A DNA stretch of 41,570 bases from VBAS01 sp964581455 (GCA_964581455.1 CAZOOT010000015.1:1-41570), one strand, 5' to 3'; positions 15,581 to 25,674 are shown, counted from the first letter of the stretch. A program made the numbers and translations. The notes: generated by a model from the letters alone, not told the origin.

Positions 15581-15588
15581 CAAATCTA
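15581..15588 (-). promoter_or_regulatory. -7 box for purH
   Basis: Read on the minus strand, TAGATTTG fully matches TAnnTTTG, 40 bases upstream of the chosen purH start and just after the comEC stop. This gives purH its own promoter and argues against translation starting at 15583. Confidence 0.5.
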
Positions 15589-15590
15589 AC

Positions 15591-17684
15591 TTAATTCAGC
15601 CTCACCACAAAAGCCCCTTTTTCACTTACATCATAAAATGGAATATGCAAATCAGCGCAGTCCTGTTTCCAGTATTTCATTCTCCAGGCAGGTACAGATC
15701 CATCAAAGATCACCTGTTTGATGGCAAATGTTTCAGCCAATTTTTTTAAATATAGTTTGGGACTTTTTGAAACAACCAGCAGGTCAACAGGAAGCTTTTC
15801 TTTCAGGGGAATAAAATAAATTGTTGTATCAATTAATAAAACCTTCTTGTCTTTGTATTGAATAAAATTTTCTGCTACAGAAATTTTTTTCAGGGAATCA
15901 GCTGTTTTCATTCTGTGTAATACCCTGGAAGGTTTTATGTGGAAATTCCTGATAAAGTCATCCTTCAGCAGATCCGAATCTCCATTGAAAAAATAATTTC
16001 TGCCATCAACAAAATCTATTGCTTGTTTTTGAGGAACATTATAAACAATCATTTTTTGGTCTCTCTCTGTTTTTTCAAATGAGATCGTCCGGAGTAGAAA
16101 GAAACTCAATACGGCCGCCAGGCCAACCCGAAGTCCCGGTTTGATTTTTTCTAAAAGCCAAAACCCAAGTCCGGCAACTGCAATAACCAGCAACACTGCC
16201 TGGGCCATGTTTATCTGTAGTCCATCCCAAAGAGAGAAAGGCAGTTTTTCAATTCTTTCTATATAACTATTCATTACCAGGATAAGCCAACTTAAAAGTT
16301 TACCGGTCAATGTTGCTAAATGAGGGATAAATGAAATTGCACAAAGAAATATTTCCCCCAAAAGAATAATACTTGAAAGCGGTACAGCAATAAAATTTGT
16401 CAGTAAAAAATAATTCGGAAACTGGTGGAAGTGATAAATGCTTACTGGTAAAGTAAGAATCTGTGCAGCAATAGCAACTGCATTAAGTTTCCAGAAAAAA
16501 TCAAGGATTTTATTTTTAAAATAAAACCAGTTGTAAACAGGTTTCATGAATATGACGATACTTAGAACTGCTGCATAAGAAAGCTGGAAACCCACATCCC
16601 AAAGCCAATAAGGATTAAAACAAAGTAAAAGAAATGCAGAAAGTGCAAGAGAATTAAAAATAGAAGTTTTTCTTACCAGGGAATTGCCAAGCACAATACA
16701 GGTAAACATGACGGCGGAACGTACAATAGAAGGCTGTGCCCCGGCCAGCAAACTGAATAACCAAAGCCCTGAAATGATCAGGATGGGGTTCAGCCATTTT
16801 AAATTTTTATTTTTTTGCAGGGGTTTAAATAAAAGCAGGAGCAACCAGTAGATCAATCCAAGGTGTAAACCGGAGATGGCGATGATATGCACCACACCTG
16901 TGTTTGTATAAGATTGCACCAATGTCTTATCAAGATTGTCTTTGTAGCCAATCAGCAATGCTTCTGCCAGTCCAAGTTCTTTTTCTCCTTTGATATTTTT
17001 ACGGAGTATGTTCAGCACTTTTACACGCAGGGAGAAAATAAATTGTTTAAGCCTGTCTTTGTTTTCAGAAGGCATTATTTCATAATCATTTTCACTTAAA
17101 TAAAGCTGGTGTGTGATTCCCTGGAAAAGACAATATTTTTTATAATCAAATCCTCCGGGGTTACCCGAGTTCTTTATTTCCTGAAGATTTTTTTGAATAA
17201 AAATTTGTGAGCCATAGTGCAACGATCTGGTAAGACTGTCTTTTTTAAAATAAACAATAATAGTGCCCTTGGTTTTTATGGAACTATCTTTTTTCAATAA
17301 AAAATCTACGGATGCATTGGCTTTATAGGATTTGGCTTTTTCTACAGGTTGTTCCTGTATGGTTAGGAGCAATGAATTTCCGGGTGAATATTTTTTCCCA
17401 AACCAATGCTGGTCGTTCCGGATATCATGCTGCCAGGCGAACAGGGCTCCAAGAGCGACAAATAACAGGGAAATAAAAATTCCGTTTACAATAGCCAGTT
17501 TAAACTTTTGAAAAAAGGGGATAAAGAAAAATGAAGAGATGAGAATTAATGCAAGCAAAATAATCAAAAGTAAAATTGTCGTTTTTACCTGTAGCTGCCA
17601 TTGTAACAATATGCCTAGCATGAAAGGAAAAAGCATCCGGATAGCAGGAGCTTTTTTCCAGATATGAATGACCGGCATTGCCAT
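15591..17684 (-). CDS. comEC: ComEC/Rec2-family DNA uptake channel protein
   Basis: ComEC forms the inner-membrane channel for single-stranded DNA in natural transformation. The 697-residue product begins with membrane helices (MLFPFMLGILLQW; TILLLIILLALILISSFFFIPF) and a DUF4131-like soluble part. The Competence domain follows around TGVVHIIAISGLHLGLIYWLLLL, GAQPSIVRSAVMFTCIVLG and WDVGFQLSYAAVLSIVIFMKPV, with further helices. The last 150 residues correspond to the metallo-beta-lactamase-like region but lack an HxHxDH metal site, so that domain looks degenerate, as often in this phylum. The stop lies 50 bases before the purH start. It could support DNA uptake if other com genes exist; none are in this window. 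Confidence 0.92.
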   Translation of the reverse strand: MAMPVIHIWKKAPAIRMLFPFMLGILLQWQLQVKTTILLLIILLALILISSFFFIPFFQKFKLAIVNGIFISLLFVALGALFAWQHDIRNDQHWFGKKYSPGNSLLLTIQEQPVEKAKSYKANASVDFLLKKDSSIKTKGTIIVYFKKDSLTRSLHYGSQIFIQKNLQEIKNSGNPGGFDYKKYCLFQGITHQLYLSENDYEIMPSENKDRLKQFIFSLRVKVLNILRKNIKGEKELGLAEALLIGYKDNLDKTLVQSYTNTGVVHIIAISGLHLGLIYWLLLLLFKPLQKNKNLKWLNPILIISGLWLFSLLAGAQPSIVRSAVMFTCIVLGNSLVRKTSIFNSLALSAFLLLCFNPYWLWDVGFQLSYAAVLSIVIFMKPVYNWFYFKNKILDFFWKLNAVAIAAQILTLPVSIYHFHQFPNYFLLTNFIAVPLSSIILLGEIFLCAISFIPHLATLTGKLLSWLILVMNSYIERIEKLPFSLWDGLQINMAQAVLLVIAVAGLGFWLLEKIKPGLRVGLAAVLSFFLLRTISFEKTERDQKMIVYNVPQKQAIDFVDGRNYFFNGDSDLLKDDFIRNFHIKPSRVLHRMKTADSLKKISVAENFIQYKDKKVLLIDTTIYFIPLKEKLPVDLLVVSKSPKLYLKKLAETFAIKQVIFDGSVPAWRMKYWKQDCADLHIPFYDVSEKGAFVVRLN

Positions 17685-17735
17685 ATAGAAAAGTTAACAA
17701 AACCAGTTACGGTTTTCAATACCATTAAGTGGGTA

Positions 17736-18206
17736 TTATTTCAGCAATTTATTAAGACAGGCCACTTGCCCAAGATGATAAATATTATGTTGTATAAGGC
17801 CATTAAGCATAAAGCGGAAATTAAACTCCCTGCCCGGAGCCTTTTCCTTTAAAAAAAGATCTTCTTTTGTTTCCAGGATGGCAATGATCTTTTCATGTAT
17901 TGATTTTAATTCTTCCAACCCGTTTTTCCAGGTATGAACTTCGGGGTCTATTTCCCGCCAATCTTTTTTTTCGATTTCCTTTAACTCATCTTCTGGTGCA
18001 TTTTCCAGTTGCTTTAAACAGAATTCACACCAGGTGATCATATGGTACAAAAGTTCGGCAAGGGAGTGTAGCGAATCTCCCGGATGAATATAAATTTTTG
18101 ATTCGTCCACTTCTTCCAGGATAGGAAGAACGGCCCGCCCATACCAGGGTTGACCACTGAGAGTGTATTGAAGATTTCTGATGATGGATTGGGTTTCTTT
18201 ATTCAT
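17736..18206 (-). CDS. DinB-family protein
   Basis: This 156-residue, helix-rich protein has the three-histidine pattern of the DinB/YfiT four-helix metalloprotein fold: His55 in ELLYHMITW, and His140 and His144 in LIQHNIYHLGQVACLNKLL. DinB-fold proteins include thiol-dependent transferases that use bacillithiol or related thiols, but most are uncharacterised. It stands alone on the minus strand between comEC and a divergent phosphoesterase gene. No signal peptide is present, so it should be cytoplasmic. The substrate is not predictable. Confidence 0.82.
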   Translation of the reverse strand: MNKETQSIIRNLQYTLSGQPWYGRAVLPILEEVDESKIYIHPGDSLHSLAELLYHMITWCEFCLKQLENAPEDELKEIEKKDWREIDPEVHTWKNGLEELKSIHEKIIAILETKEDLFLKEKAPGREFNFRFMLNGLIQHNIYHLGQVACLNKLLK

Positions 18207-18341
18207 ATTATGAAGTTAATCAGAAAGGGAAATAATCAGATCCCGCTTATCAAAATCTTAACCAGTCTAAAGCATGGTTTTAATTATATTCGTTACTGGT
18301 CAATCATTAGTATGGCAAATCAAAAAATATAAAAAAGTCAG

Positions 18342-19772
18342 ATGAAATATTTAATAATAATCCTTGGTTTGGTTTTTTCAATACAGTTAAATGCACAGAA
18401 TAACCCGGCTTCAGAATTCCTTGTAAAACCCTACTTGCAGATCGGCAACAATCCCGGTCCGAAATCTTTACAATTACTCTGGCATACAAATGATGAAGGA
18501 GCCCAATGGTTAGTGGAGTACAAAACAGGGTCGGTAACTGGTTGGACAAAATCCGGAAACCAAACCAGTTCAAAAATTGCGGTAGCAAATACAGAACCAT
18601 TTCTTGTTTATAATGCGTCAATTAATTCTTTACTACCCGGCGGTTCATTTACATACAGGGTTTCAAAAAACGGGAAACAGGTTTTTATTGCCGAAGGCAA
18701 AGCTTTAAAAGAGCATAACCAATCCTATCGTTTTGTAGTTTCCGGTGATATGGGAGCCGGTACCAAACAGGCCGGACAAATAGCCAATGGAATTTATCAA
18801 TCAAAACCCGACCTGGTTGCTATTGCAGGAGACATTGTTTATAACCAGGGCATGATATCGGAATACAAAACAAAATATTGGCCGCTTTATAATAATGACC
18901 AGGCAGATTCAAATGGGGTTCCTTTAATGCGATCTGTTCCTTTTATAGCAGCTGTAGGTAATCATGATGCAGATACAAGAGACCTGAACAGATTTCCCGG
19001 TGCCCTTGCATATTATCATTTCTGGGATCAGCCATTGAATGGCCCGGCAGGTAAGGAGGGTGGCCCTTTTGTTCCTGTATTAATTGGCAGTGATGAAAAT
19101 AAAAAAGCATTTTACGATGGGGCCGGAGACAAGTATCCCCGCATGACAAATTATTCTTTTGATTATGGCAATGCGCATTGGACCGTTATTGATTCAGATA
19201 CTTATGTTGACTGGACAGATTCACTCCTCAGGGATTGGGTTACTAAAGATTTGGAAAAAGCGAAAAATGCAACCTGGCGTTTTGTTTTGTATCATCATCC
19301 GGGTTTTAATTCTTCCAGGGCGCATTATGAACAACAGCAAATGCGGTTGATTGCTCCTATCCTGGAGAACGGAAATGTGGATCTTGTTTTCAGCGGCCAC
19401 GTACATAATTACCAGCGTTCTTTTCCTTTGACTTTTATCCCCGATAGAACAGGTACCCTGTTAGTGAGAGGATCTAACAACAATATTCCTCACGGAAGAG
19501 TAGTGAACGGGAAATGGACTTTGGATAAAACTTTTGATGGAATAAGAAATACCAAACCCAAAGGTGTAATTTATATCGTTACCGGCGCCGGTGGCCAGGG
19601 ATTATACAATCCTGATCAAACCAAGGATCCCGATAGCTGGCAAAAATTTACCGATAAGTTTGAATCAACTGTGCACTCATTTACTGTTGTGGATGTAAAA
19701 GGAAAAACATTGACATTGCGACAGGTGGATGTGAATGGGAAAGAAGTGGATATGATGAAGATTACGAAGTGA
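18342..19772 (+). CDS. Secreted purple-acid-phosphatase-like metallophosphoesterase
   Basis: This 476-residue protein has a signal peptide (hydrophobic LIIILGLVFSIQ, likely cleaved after LNAQ), an N-terminal fibronectin-like domain typical of purple acid phosphatases (KPYLQIGNNPGPKSLQLLWHTN), and a complete metallophosphoesterase core: GDMGAG, GDIVYNQG, VGNHDAD, FVLYHHPGFNSS and FSGHVHNYQRS. These provide the di-metal ligands. It would hydrolyse phosphate monoesters or diesters in the periplasm or outside the cell, for phosphate scavenging. A late segment VTGAGGQGLYNPDQ is also typical. It is divergent from the DinB-like gene. No pho-box-like site was recognised. Confidence 0.9.
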   Translation: MKYLIIILGLVFSIQLNAQNNPASEFLVKPYLQIGNNPGPKSLQLLWHTNDEGAQWLVEYKTGSVTGWTKSGNQTSSKIAVANTEPFLVYNASINSLLPGGSFTYRVSKNGKQVFIAEGKALKEHNQSYRFVVSGDMGAGTKQAGQIANGIYQSKPDLVAIAGDIVYNQGMISEYKTKYWPLYNNDQADSNGVPLMRSVPFIAAVGNHDADTRDLNRFPGALAYYHFWDQPLNGPAGKEGGPFVPVLIGSDENKKAFYDGAGDKYPRMTNYSFDYGNAHWTVIDSDTYVDWTDSLLRDWVTKDLEKAKNATWRFVLYHHPGFNSSRAHYEQQQMRLIAPILENGNVDLVFSGHVHNYQRSFPLTFIPDRTGTLLVRGSNNNIPHGRVVNGKWTLDKTFDGIRNTKPKGVIYIVTGAGGQGLYNPDQTKDPDSWQKFTDKFESTVHSFTVVDVKGKTLTLRQVDVNGKEVDMMKITK

Positions 19773-19833
19773 GAGGTTTGTGATTTGCATAAGCACCTTT
19801 TGAGAGATGCAGGACAGATGTGAGCGGCATTTT

Positions 19834-20274
19834 TTAATTGTCTTTTGTCATTTCCCAACTACCAGTAAAAATTTCAACATTTGAACCTTCTCCGGCAAGT
19901 TCTTCATTTGCCCATAATTCCCATTGTCCGCTAAATTTTTTTAATCTTGAATCATAATATCCTGAATAGCTTAATCGGGGTCTGGGATTTGAAAAATCTT
20001 CCATCTTATTTCCTCCATCATCAATCAGGAAATGCTTTGGATATTCTTTTGTAAAACTTATATAATCATTTTCGAGATACCCACTAATAATTGCTGTATC
20101 TAAATTAGCAGCAAAACCTTCAACATCAACACTAGTCCCCTTGAATTGGCCGCTGGAGAATTCATCTAAAAAAAGTCTGAACAAAACTTTCTCTCCATGC
20201 ATCTCTTCTCCATATTCTGGTCCATAAACAAAGTGTCCAACCCATTGTCCAGATAAATTAATTGAATTTGTCAT
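19834..20274 (-). CDS. Hypothetical protein, beta-rich (146 aa)
   Basis: I do not recognise this 146-residue protein. It begins MTNSINLSGQWVGHFVYGPEYG and ends FTGSWEMTKDN. The repeated pattern of GxW near both ends (SGQWVGHF, SGQWELW, TGSWEM) and alternating polar and hydrophobic residues suggest a small beta-barrel, perhaps lipocalin-like. There is no signal peptide or membrane segment. It is acidic, sits alone on the minus strand, and converges with the phosphoesterase gene. The 145 bases between it and carB contain no further gene that I can support. Confidence 0.65.
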   Translation of the reverse strand: MTNSINLSGQWVGHFVYGPEYGEEMHGEKVLFRLFLDEFSSGQFKGTSVDVEGFAANLDTAIISGYLENDYISFTKEYPKHFLIDDGGNKMEDFSNPRPRLSYSGYYDSRLKKFSGQWELWANEELAGEGSNVEIFTGSWEMTKDN

Positions 20275-20419
20275 GGGGCAATTTTAGCCTAAATTTTTTT
20301 ATTGAATTTAAATATACAACACAGAATACATTCCTTTATAAGCTCAATAGAACTACTGAAAGCACAAGAGTGCGACGCAACAGAAGTTGATAGTAGTACT
20401 AATGATGGGTAACAAAAAA

Positions 20420-23245
20420 CTATTTACTCAGATACATACTCCTGTCCTTATACAGTTGCCTGAAATAAGGATCACGCAGGTCTTTAATAAAACGTATCGC
20501 TTCGCCGGTGCTTTTCATTTCAGGTCCCAGTTCTTTATTTACACCGGGAAATTTATTGAAACTGAATACCGGTTCTTTGATGGCAAACCCGGTTAATTTT
20601 TTCTCGAAAGTGAAATCTTTCAGTTTGTTGACACCCATCATGATCTTAGTAGCAATATTGAGATAAGGGATCTGGTAGGCTTTGGCAATGAAAGGAGTGG
20701 TACGTGATGCCCTTGGGTTGGCTTCTATTACATATACTTTTCCATCTTTAATGGCAAACTGAATATTGATAAGGCCGAGTATATTTAATTCCCTGGCAAT
20801 TTTTTCTGCATATTCTTCCATGGTATGCACGATCAATGGGGTAAGATTAAAAGCAGGTAACACTGCATTACTGTCGCCACTGTGGATGCCGGCAGGCTCA
20901 ATATGTTCCATCACACCCATCACATGAAAATCTTCACCATCAAAAATGGCATCTATCTCTGCTTCCTGGCAGCGATCAAGAAAATGATCGATCAGGATTT
21001 TATTGCCGGGTAAATGCTTTAATAAACTCACCACTGCTTTTTCCACATCCTCGTCATTGATCACAATCCGCATTCTTTGTCCGCCCAAAACATAAGAAGG
21101 GCGAACCAATACCGGGTAACCAACTTTGTTTGCCACAGCAACTGCTTCATCCACATCTTCCGCAGTTCCGTAATCAGGGTAAGGAATTTCCAAATCTTTT
21201 AACCGGTCACTGAACCGGCCACGGTCTTCAGCAATATCCATACTGTCATAAGACGTACCAATGATCTTAATTCCTTTTTTGTGTAAACGTTCAGCCAGCT
21301 TCAAGGCAGTTTGACCACCTAATTGTACAATTACACCATATGGTTTTTCGTGTTCAATAATTTCCCACAAATGTTCCCAAAAGACGGGTTCAAAGTATAA
21401 CTTATCAGCCATGTCAAAATCTGTGCTCACCGTTTCAGGATTGCAATTGATCATGATGGATTCAAATCCGCATTCTTTAATGGCGAGCAAACCATGAACA
21501 CAACAATAGTCAAATTCAATTCCCTGCCCGATGCGGTTAGGTCCTGACCCCAATACAATTATTTTCTTTTTATCAGAAACCTTAGAATCATTTGCCCCAC
21601 CTTCTTCAAAGGTTGAATAGAAATAAGGAGTTTTTGCTTCAAATTCAGCGCTGCAGGTATCAACCATTTTAAAAACCCTGGTAATTCCGGCAGCTTTTCT
21701 TTTTTCATACACGGCATCTTCATCGGCATCATTCATGATCCGGCTGATCTGCTCATCGCTGAATCCATTTCCTTTGGCTTCTTTTAATAATTCAAGAGGA
21801 AGACTATCCAGTTTATACTTTGAAATCTTTTTTTCCAGTTCACAAATTTTCTGGATCTCATAAAGGAACCAGCGATCAATACCATTGGTAGCTTTTGAAA
21901 TGGTGTTCACACTTACCCCCATCATCAAAGCATCTTTAATTCTGAATATCCGATCCCATTTAGGCGTTTTGATATGTTCCAGTATTTCTTCTGCATGCAA
22001 CATGCTTTTTCCGTAATAACCTAATCCAACAGCATTGTTTTCGAGGCTCTGACAGGCTTTTTGAATTGCCTCATTAAAACTTCTGCCAATTCCCATCACC
22101 TCACCCACACTTTTCATCTGCAAACCAAGAGTATCGTTTGCTCCTTTGAATTTGTCAAAATTCCAACGGGGAATTTTAACGATCACATAATCCAGTGCAG
22201 GTTCAAAAAATGCTGATGTAGTTTGTGTGATCTGGTTATTTAGTTCATCCAAATTATATCCCAGCGCTAGTTTTGCTGCAACTTTTGCAATTGGATAACC
22301 AGTTGCTTTACTGGCAAGAGCGGATGAACGACTCACCCTCGGGTTGATCTCGATAGCGATTAATTCTTCTGTATCCGGGTTCAATGCAAACTGAATATTG
22401 CATCCTCCGGCAAAATTTCCAAGATCTCTCATTATTCTTAAAGCTGAATTCCGCATAAGTTGCATAGCGGTATCGCTAAGCGTCATGGCCGGAGCAACTG
22501 TAATAGAATCTCCGGTATGTACACCCATCGGATCAAAATTTTCTACTGAACAGATGATACAAACATTATCATTTGCATCCCTTAATAATTCCAGCTCAAA
22601 TTCCTTCCATCCCAATACAGCCTTTTCTACCAGCACTTCATGAATTGGAGATGCCTGAAGACCACGATTTAATGCTTCATCCAACTCCTCTTTCTCATAA
22701 ACTATTCCACCTCCAGTTCCACCCAGTGTAAAAGAAGGACGGATTACAAGGGGAAATCCGATTTCCTGTGCAAATTCTTTACCTTCTAAAAAGGAGTTGG
22801 CTGTTTTTGCCTGAGCAACCTGTATCCCAAGTTGGATCATCCATAGCCTGAACTTCTCCCGGTCTTCTGCTTTATCAATAGCTTTAATATCAACTCCAAT
22901 CAATCTTATATTATACTGTTTCCATATACCTAGGTCTTCAGCTTCTTTTGCCAGGTTCAATGCTGTTTGCCCACCCATAGTTGGCAATACGGCATCAATC
23001 TCGTTTTCCTGTAAAATTTGTTCGATACTTTCAACAGTAAGTGGTAATAAATAAACCCGGTCTGCCATCATCGGGTCAGTCATAATAGTAGCAGGATTGC
23101 TGTTGATTAAAATAACTTTTACACCCTCTTCTCTTAAACTTCGGGCTGCCTGGGAGCCGGAATAGTCAAATTCACAAGCCTGGCCGATAATAATAGGACC
23201 CGAACCAATGATAAGAACTGATTTAATGGAGTTGTCTTTTGGCAT
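20420..23245 (-). CDS. carB: Carbamoyl-phosphate synthase large subunit
   Basis: CarB makes carbamoyl phosphate from ammonia (delivered by CarA), bicarbonate and two ATP, for pyrimidine and arginine synthesis. The 941 residues show both homologous halves: each begins with a biotin-carboxylase-like segment (VLIIGSGPIIIGQACEFDYSG; IIVLGSGPNRIGQGIEFDYC), each has an ATP-grasp (FPLVIRPSFTLGGTGGG; YPVLVRPSYVLGGQRMR), and metal-binding EINPRVSRSSALASK and EANPRASRTTPFIAK are present. The sequence stops at RQLYKDRSMYLSK, about 130 residues shorter than the 1073-residue E. coli enzyme, so the C-terminal MGS-like allosteric domain is missing. Allosteric control by UMP or ornithine is thus unlikely in the usual form. 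A good promoter box lies upstream. Confidence 0.96.
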   Translation of the reverse strand: MPKDNSIKSVLIIGSGPIIIGQACEFDYSGSQAARSLREEGVKVILINSNPATIMTDPMMADRVYLLPLTVESIEQILQENEIDAVLPTMGGQTALNLAKEAEDLGIWKQYNIRLIGVDIKAIDKAEDREKFRLWMIQLGIQVAQAKTANSFLEGKEFAQEIGFPLVIRPSFTLGGTGGGIVYEKEELDEALNRGLQASPIHEVLVEKAVLGWKEFELELLRDANDNVCIICSVENFDPMGVHTGDSITVAPAMTLSDTAMQLMRNSALRIMRDLGNFAGGCNIQFALNPDTEELIAIEINPRVSRSSALASKATGYPIAKVAAKLALGYNLDELNNQITQTTSAFFEPALDYVIVKIPRWNFDKFKGANDTLGLQMKSVGEVMGIGRSFNEAIQKACQSLENNAVGLGYYGKSMLHAEEILEHIKTPKWDRIFRIKDALMMGVSVNTISKATNGIDRWFLYEIQKICELEKKISKYKLDSLPLELLKEAKGNGFSDEQISRIMNDADEDAVYEKRKAAGITRVFKMVDTCSAEFEAKTPYFYSTFEEGGANDSKVSDKKKIIVLGSGPNRIGQGIEFDYCCVHGLLAIKECGFESIMINCNPETVSTDFDMADKLYFEPVFWEHLWEIIEHEKPYGVIVQLGGQTALKLAERLHKKGIKIIGTSYDSMDIAEDRGRFSDRLKDLEIPYPDYGTAEDVDEAVAVANKVGYPVLVRPSYVLGGQRMRIVINDEDVEKAVVSLLKHLPGNKILIDHFLDRCQEAEIDAIFDGEDFHVMGVMEHIEPAGIHSGDSNAVLPAFNLTPLIVHTMEEYAEKIARELNILGLINIQFAIKDGKVYVIEANPRASRTTPFIAKAYQIPYLNIATKIMMGVNKLKDFTFEKKLTGFAIKEPVFSFNKFPGVNKELGPEMKSTGEAIRFIKDLRDPYFRQLYKDRSMYLSK

Positions 23246-23282
23246 TTTTTTGTTTGAGTTTGAAATTTAAAAACAAATTGCG

Positions 23283-23290
23283 CAAAAGTA
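23283..23290 (-). promoter_or_regulatory. -7 box for carB
   Basis: TACTTTTG on the minus strand fully matches TAnnTTTG, 38 bases upstream of the carB ATG. The only upstream TTG is 23 bases away, a longer spacing than usual. Confidence 0.5.
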
Positions 23291-23350
23291 GGGGAAACGA
23301 ATTGCTTTGAAGGCAATGTTCAGAAAAAATTATTAAGAGAAAATACAGGA

Positions 23351-23554
23351 TTAATTTTTATGAAAAGAAGCTATTTCAAAATCGTCAAGCTTTACTTCGC
23401 TGGGGTCTTTTTGGGATTTCGTTTTGTCAAAATCATATTTGTTCTTCATTTTACTTATCCACAGGTTGCGGCTTTCCTGCCCTTTAATTATTCCAATAAA
23501 AAATCCGGTAACCAGGACTCCGGTTAAAACCATTTTAGTAATCAATTTTTTCAT
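23351..23554 (-). CDS. Small membrane-anchored hypothetical protein (67 aa)
   Basis: The 67-residue frame starts MKKLITKMVLTGVLVTGFFIGIIKG, a plausible signal anchor with two positive charges, then a polar, charged tail (NKYDFDKTKSQKDPSEVKLDDFEIASFHKN). I recognise no family. The well-formed signal and normal codon use favour a real gene. It is followed on the same strand by carB (106 bases away) but the carB promoter lies between them. A 276-base stretch without genes follows on its upstream side to 23830, holding only the promoter of the M23 gene. Confidence 0.55.
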   Translation of the reverse strand: MKKLITKMVLTGVLVTGFFIGIIKGQESRNLWISKMKNKYDFDKTKSQKDPSEVKLDDFEIASFHKN

Positions 23555-23798
23555 ACGAACCAGGTTTAGGGTAAAATGAGAAAATACAGCAATTGAGTTT
23601 TTATAGGCAGGCCGAAAACTGTTAATTTTTTTCAGATCTGATCTATACTTTTAAGACAGGTGCTTTTTAAAAAATGTTGCATGTTTTTAAAAAAATAATT
23701 TCGGAAAGCAGAATTACGAGGATTGATTTTGTATGGGATCAGGCAACTCTTATTACCGCGTGAATTGTTAATTCGTTTAAAAGAAAGGGTTGATTAAG

Positions 23799-23806
23799 TA
23801 GATTTG
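23799..23806 (+). promoter_or_regulatory. -7 box for the M23 peptidase gene
   Basis: TAGATTTG fully matches TAnnTTTG, 24 bases upstream of ATG 23831. It overlaps a TTG at 23804 that could otherwise be taken as an upstream start, so the later ATG is preferred. Confidence 0.5.
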
Positions 23807-23830
23807 TACGACATCGAAACAATAATTCCT

Positions 23831-25612
23831 ATGAAGAATCCAGTCTTGTTAATTATTGCTTTTTTATTCATCTTCTCATCCACATCAGCCCAACTGAATA
23901 ATGGTTCAAAATACCCCCGTAACTACTTCCGAAATCCTCTGGGTATTCCCATAGCACTTACAGCCAATTTCGGTGAATTAAGAACCAATCACTGGCATAT
24001 GGGCTTTGATATGCGAACCAACCAAAGAGAAAATCAACCTGTATTTGCAGCAGCAGATGGCTATGTGTCACGCATCGGAATAAGGCCTTTAAGTTTTGGA
24101 AGGTTTATGACCATTATACATCCAAATGGATATTCAACTTTATATGCTCATTTAAATGAATTCTATCCTGAGTTGGAAAACTATGTAAAAAAGAAACAAC
24201 AGGAAAAAGAGTCATGGGCCATTGAACTTGATTTTTCTGAAAAAATGTTCATAGTAAAAAAAGGAGACCAAATAGCCAAAAGCGGTAATACCGGGGGCTC
24301 TCAGGGGCCACATTTACATTTCGAAATTATGAATACAGCAACGGGTCGTTCGCTGAATAATTCATTATTTGGATTTGAAATAAAAGACAATATCCGTCCG
24401 ACAATAAAGCGACTTGCGATATATGACAGGAGTACAAGTACCTATTTCCAAACTCCTCAATTATTTACTTCTTATAAAAGTGATAGTGCTTATTATTTAA
24501 AACCCGGGAAAATAGAAACCGGAAACAGAAAGCTGAGCTTCGCCATTGAAGCAATAGACCAGTTAAACGGATCTGCAGGGGCTAATGGAATCTATGGAGC
24601 TGTTTTATATTTCGATAACAAACCTCAAATTCAATATTTGATTGATAATATAGATTACCGGGAATCAGATTATATCAATGCACATATAGACTGGAAACAT
24701 AAATTTAATGGAGGTCCTTACTTGCAGCACTTGTCCAGGCTTCCGGGATACCAGGGTAAGGTTTATACTGATATTGGCAGTGATGGGATTATTGAATTAA
24801 TAGATACTGCTGTTCATAAAATAAAAATTGAAGTATTTGATACGGATAACAACCGATCGGAGCTTTATTTTGAAATACAATTTAAAGACAGCCTGGCTTT
24901 ACTACAGAAGAAAAAATTTATAGACAAAAAAATGATTCCGGGAAAAATAAATACGATCAGGGAAAAGGAATTTGAAGTGTCGATGCCGGAAAATAGTTTT
25001 TATGATACTTTGCCTGTGGTTTACTTCAAGCATAATATATTTTCAGCCGGTGCTGTTTCAGCACAACACAGGTTTAACGATCCCCAATACCCGGTTCATA
25101 CAGCATTTACAGTTAGTATCAAACCCACTTCAATAATTCTAGACTCATTGAAATCGAAAGTGCTGATGCAAAGAGAATGGTTGGGGAAAAAGACTATAAA
25201 AAGAACACAATGGCAAAATGGATGGGCCACAGCATCATTCGGCGACTTTGGAAATTTTCAATTGTTTTTGGATGAAACAGATCCGGAGTTGAAACCACCA
25301 GTAGCTGAAAAAGACACAATGGATTTCAGTGCACTCACAAGAATAAAACTTACACCCACTGACAATTTCGGGATAAGATCTTTCAGGGCAGAATTAGACG
25401 GCAAATGGCTGAAATTTTCCAATGACAAGGCAAGAGATTATCTCTATGTTTTTGATGAACAATGTCCATATGGTGTTCATCAACTTAAGATCAGGGTTGA
25501 AGACCTGGTTGGTAATTTCACCGAAAAAATATGGTGGTTCAAAAGAAATCCATATAAACCGCCTGTAAAGAAAAGAATAAAAACTTCTAAACCCCTCCAG
25601 AAAAAGTCATAG
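23831..25612 (+). CDS. Secreted M23-family metallopeptidase
   Basis: This protein of about 593 residues has a signal peptide (MKNPVLLIIAFLFIFSSTSAQ) and an N-terminal LytM/M23 domain with the zinc signature HWHMGFDMRTNQ, the strand GYVSRIGIRPLSFGRFMTI, and HLHFEIMN; a coiled insertion (KKKQQEKES) interrupts the domain. M23 enzymes cut peptidoglycan cross-links. The rest, about 380 residues, is beta-rich without catalytic motifs and may recruit the protein to the envelope. It stands upstream of bcp on the same strand. The first zinc His and Asp are in HMGFD and the last His in HLH, so the site looks complete. Confidence 0.88.
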   Translation: MKNPVLLIIAFLFIFSSTSAQLNNGSKYPRNYFRNPLGIPIALTANFGELRTNHWHMGFDMRTNQRENQPVFAAADGYVSRIGIRPLSFGRFMTIIHPNGYSTLYAHLNEFYPELENYVKKKQQEKESWAIELDFSEKMFIVKKGDQIAKSGNTGGSQGPHLHFEIMNTATGRSLNNSLFGFEIKDNIRPTIKRLAIYDRSTSTYFQTPQLFTSYKSDSAYYLKPGKIETGNRKLSFAIEAIDQLNGSAGANGIYGAVLYFDNKPQIQYLIDNIDYRESDYINAHIDWKHKFNGGPYLQHLSRLPGYQGKVYTDIGSDGIIELIDTAVHKIKIEVFDTDNNRSELYFEIQFKDSLALLQKKKFIDKKMIPGKINTIREKEFEVSMPENSFYDTLPVVYFKHNIFSAGAVSAQHRFNDPQYPVHTAFTVSIKPTSIILDSLKSKVLMQREWLGKKTIKRTQWQNGWATASFGDFGNFQLFLDETDPELKPPVAEKDTMDFSALTRIKLTPTDNFGIRSFRAELDGKWLKFSNDKARDYLYVFDEQCPYGVHQLKIRVEDLVGNFTEKIWWFKRNPYKPPVKKRIKTSKPLQKKS

Positions 25613-25674
25613 CAATAAAAATAATCCTGAGGATGTATATTTAAAAAAAGTTTACCCCTATAAAAGTTTGAAGC

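Noticed and set aside
13922..15583. purH as a pseudogene or two split genes, because of the odd Pro/Gly-rich stretch in the middle
   Set aside because: The frame is open throughout, both catalytic domains are complete, and the odd stretch is fully explained by a repeat insertion that preserves the frame.
20275..20419. A possible small RNA or gene between the hypothetical gene and carB
   Set aside because: No start-stop frame with family resemblance and no strong hairpin was seen; only ordinary intergenic sequence can be supported.
23804..25612. M23 gene starting at TTG 23804
   Set aside because: The TTG lies inside a full -7 promoter box, and the later ATG 23831 begins a proper signal peptide.
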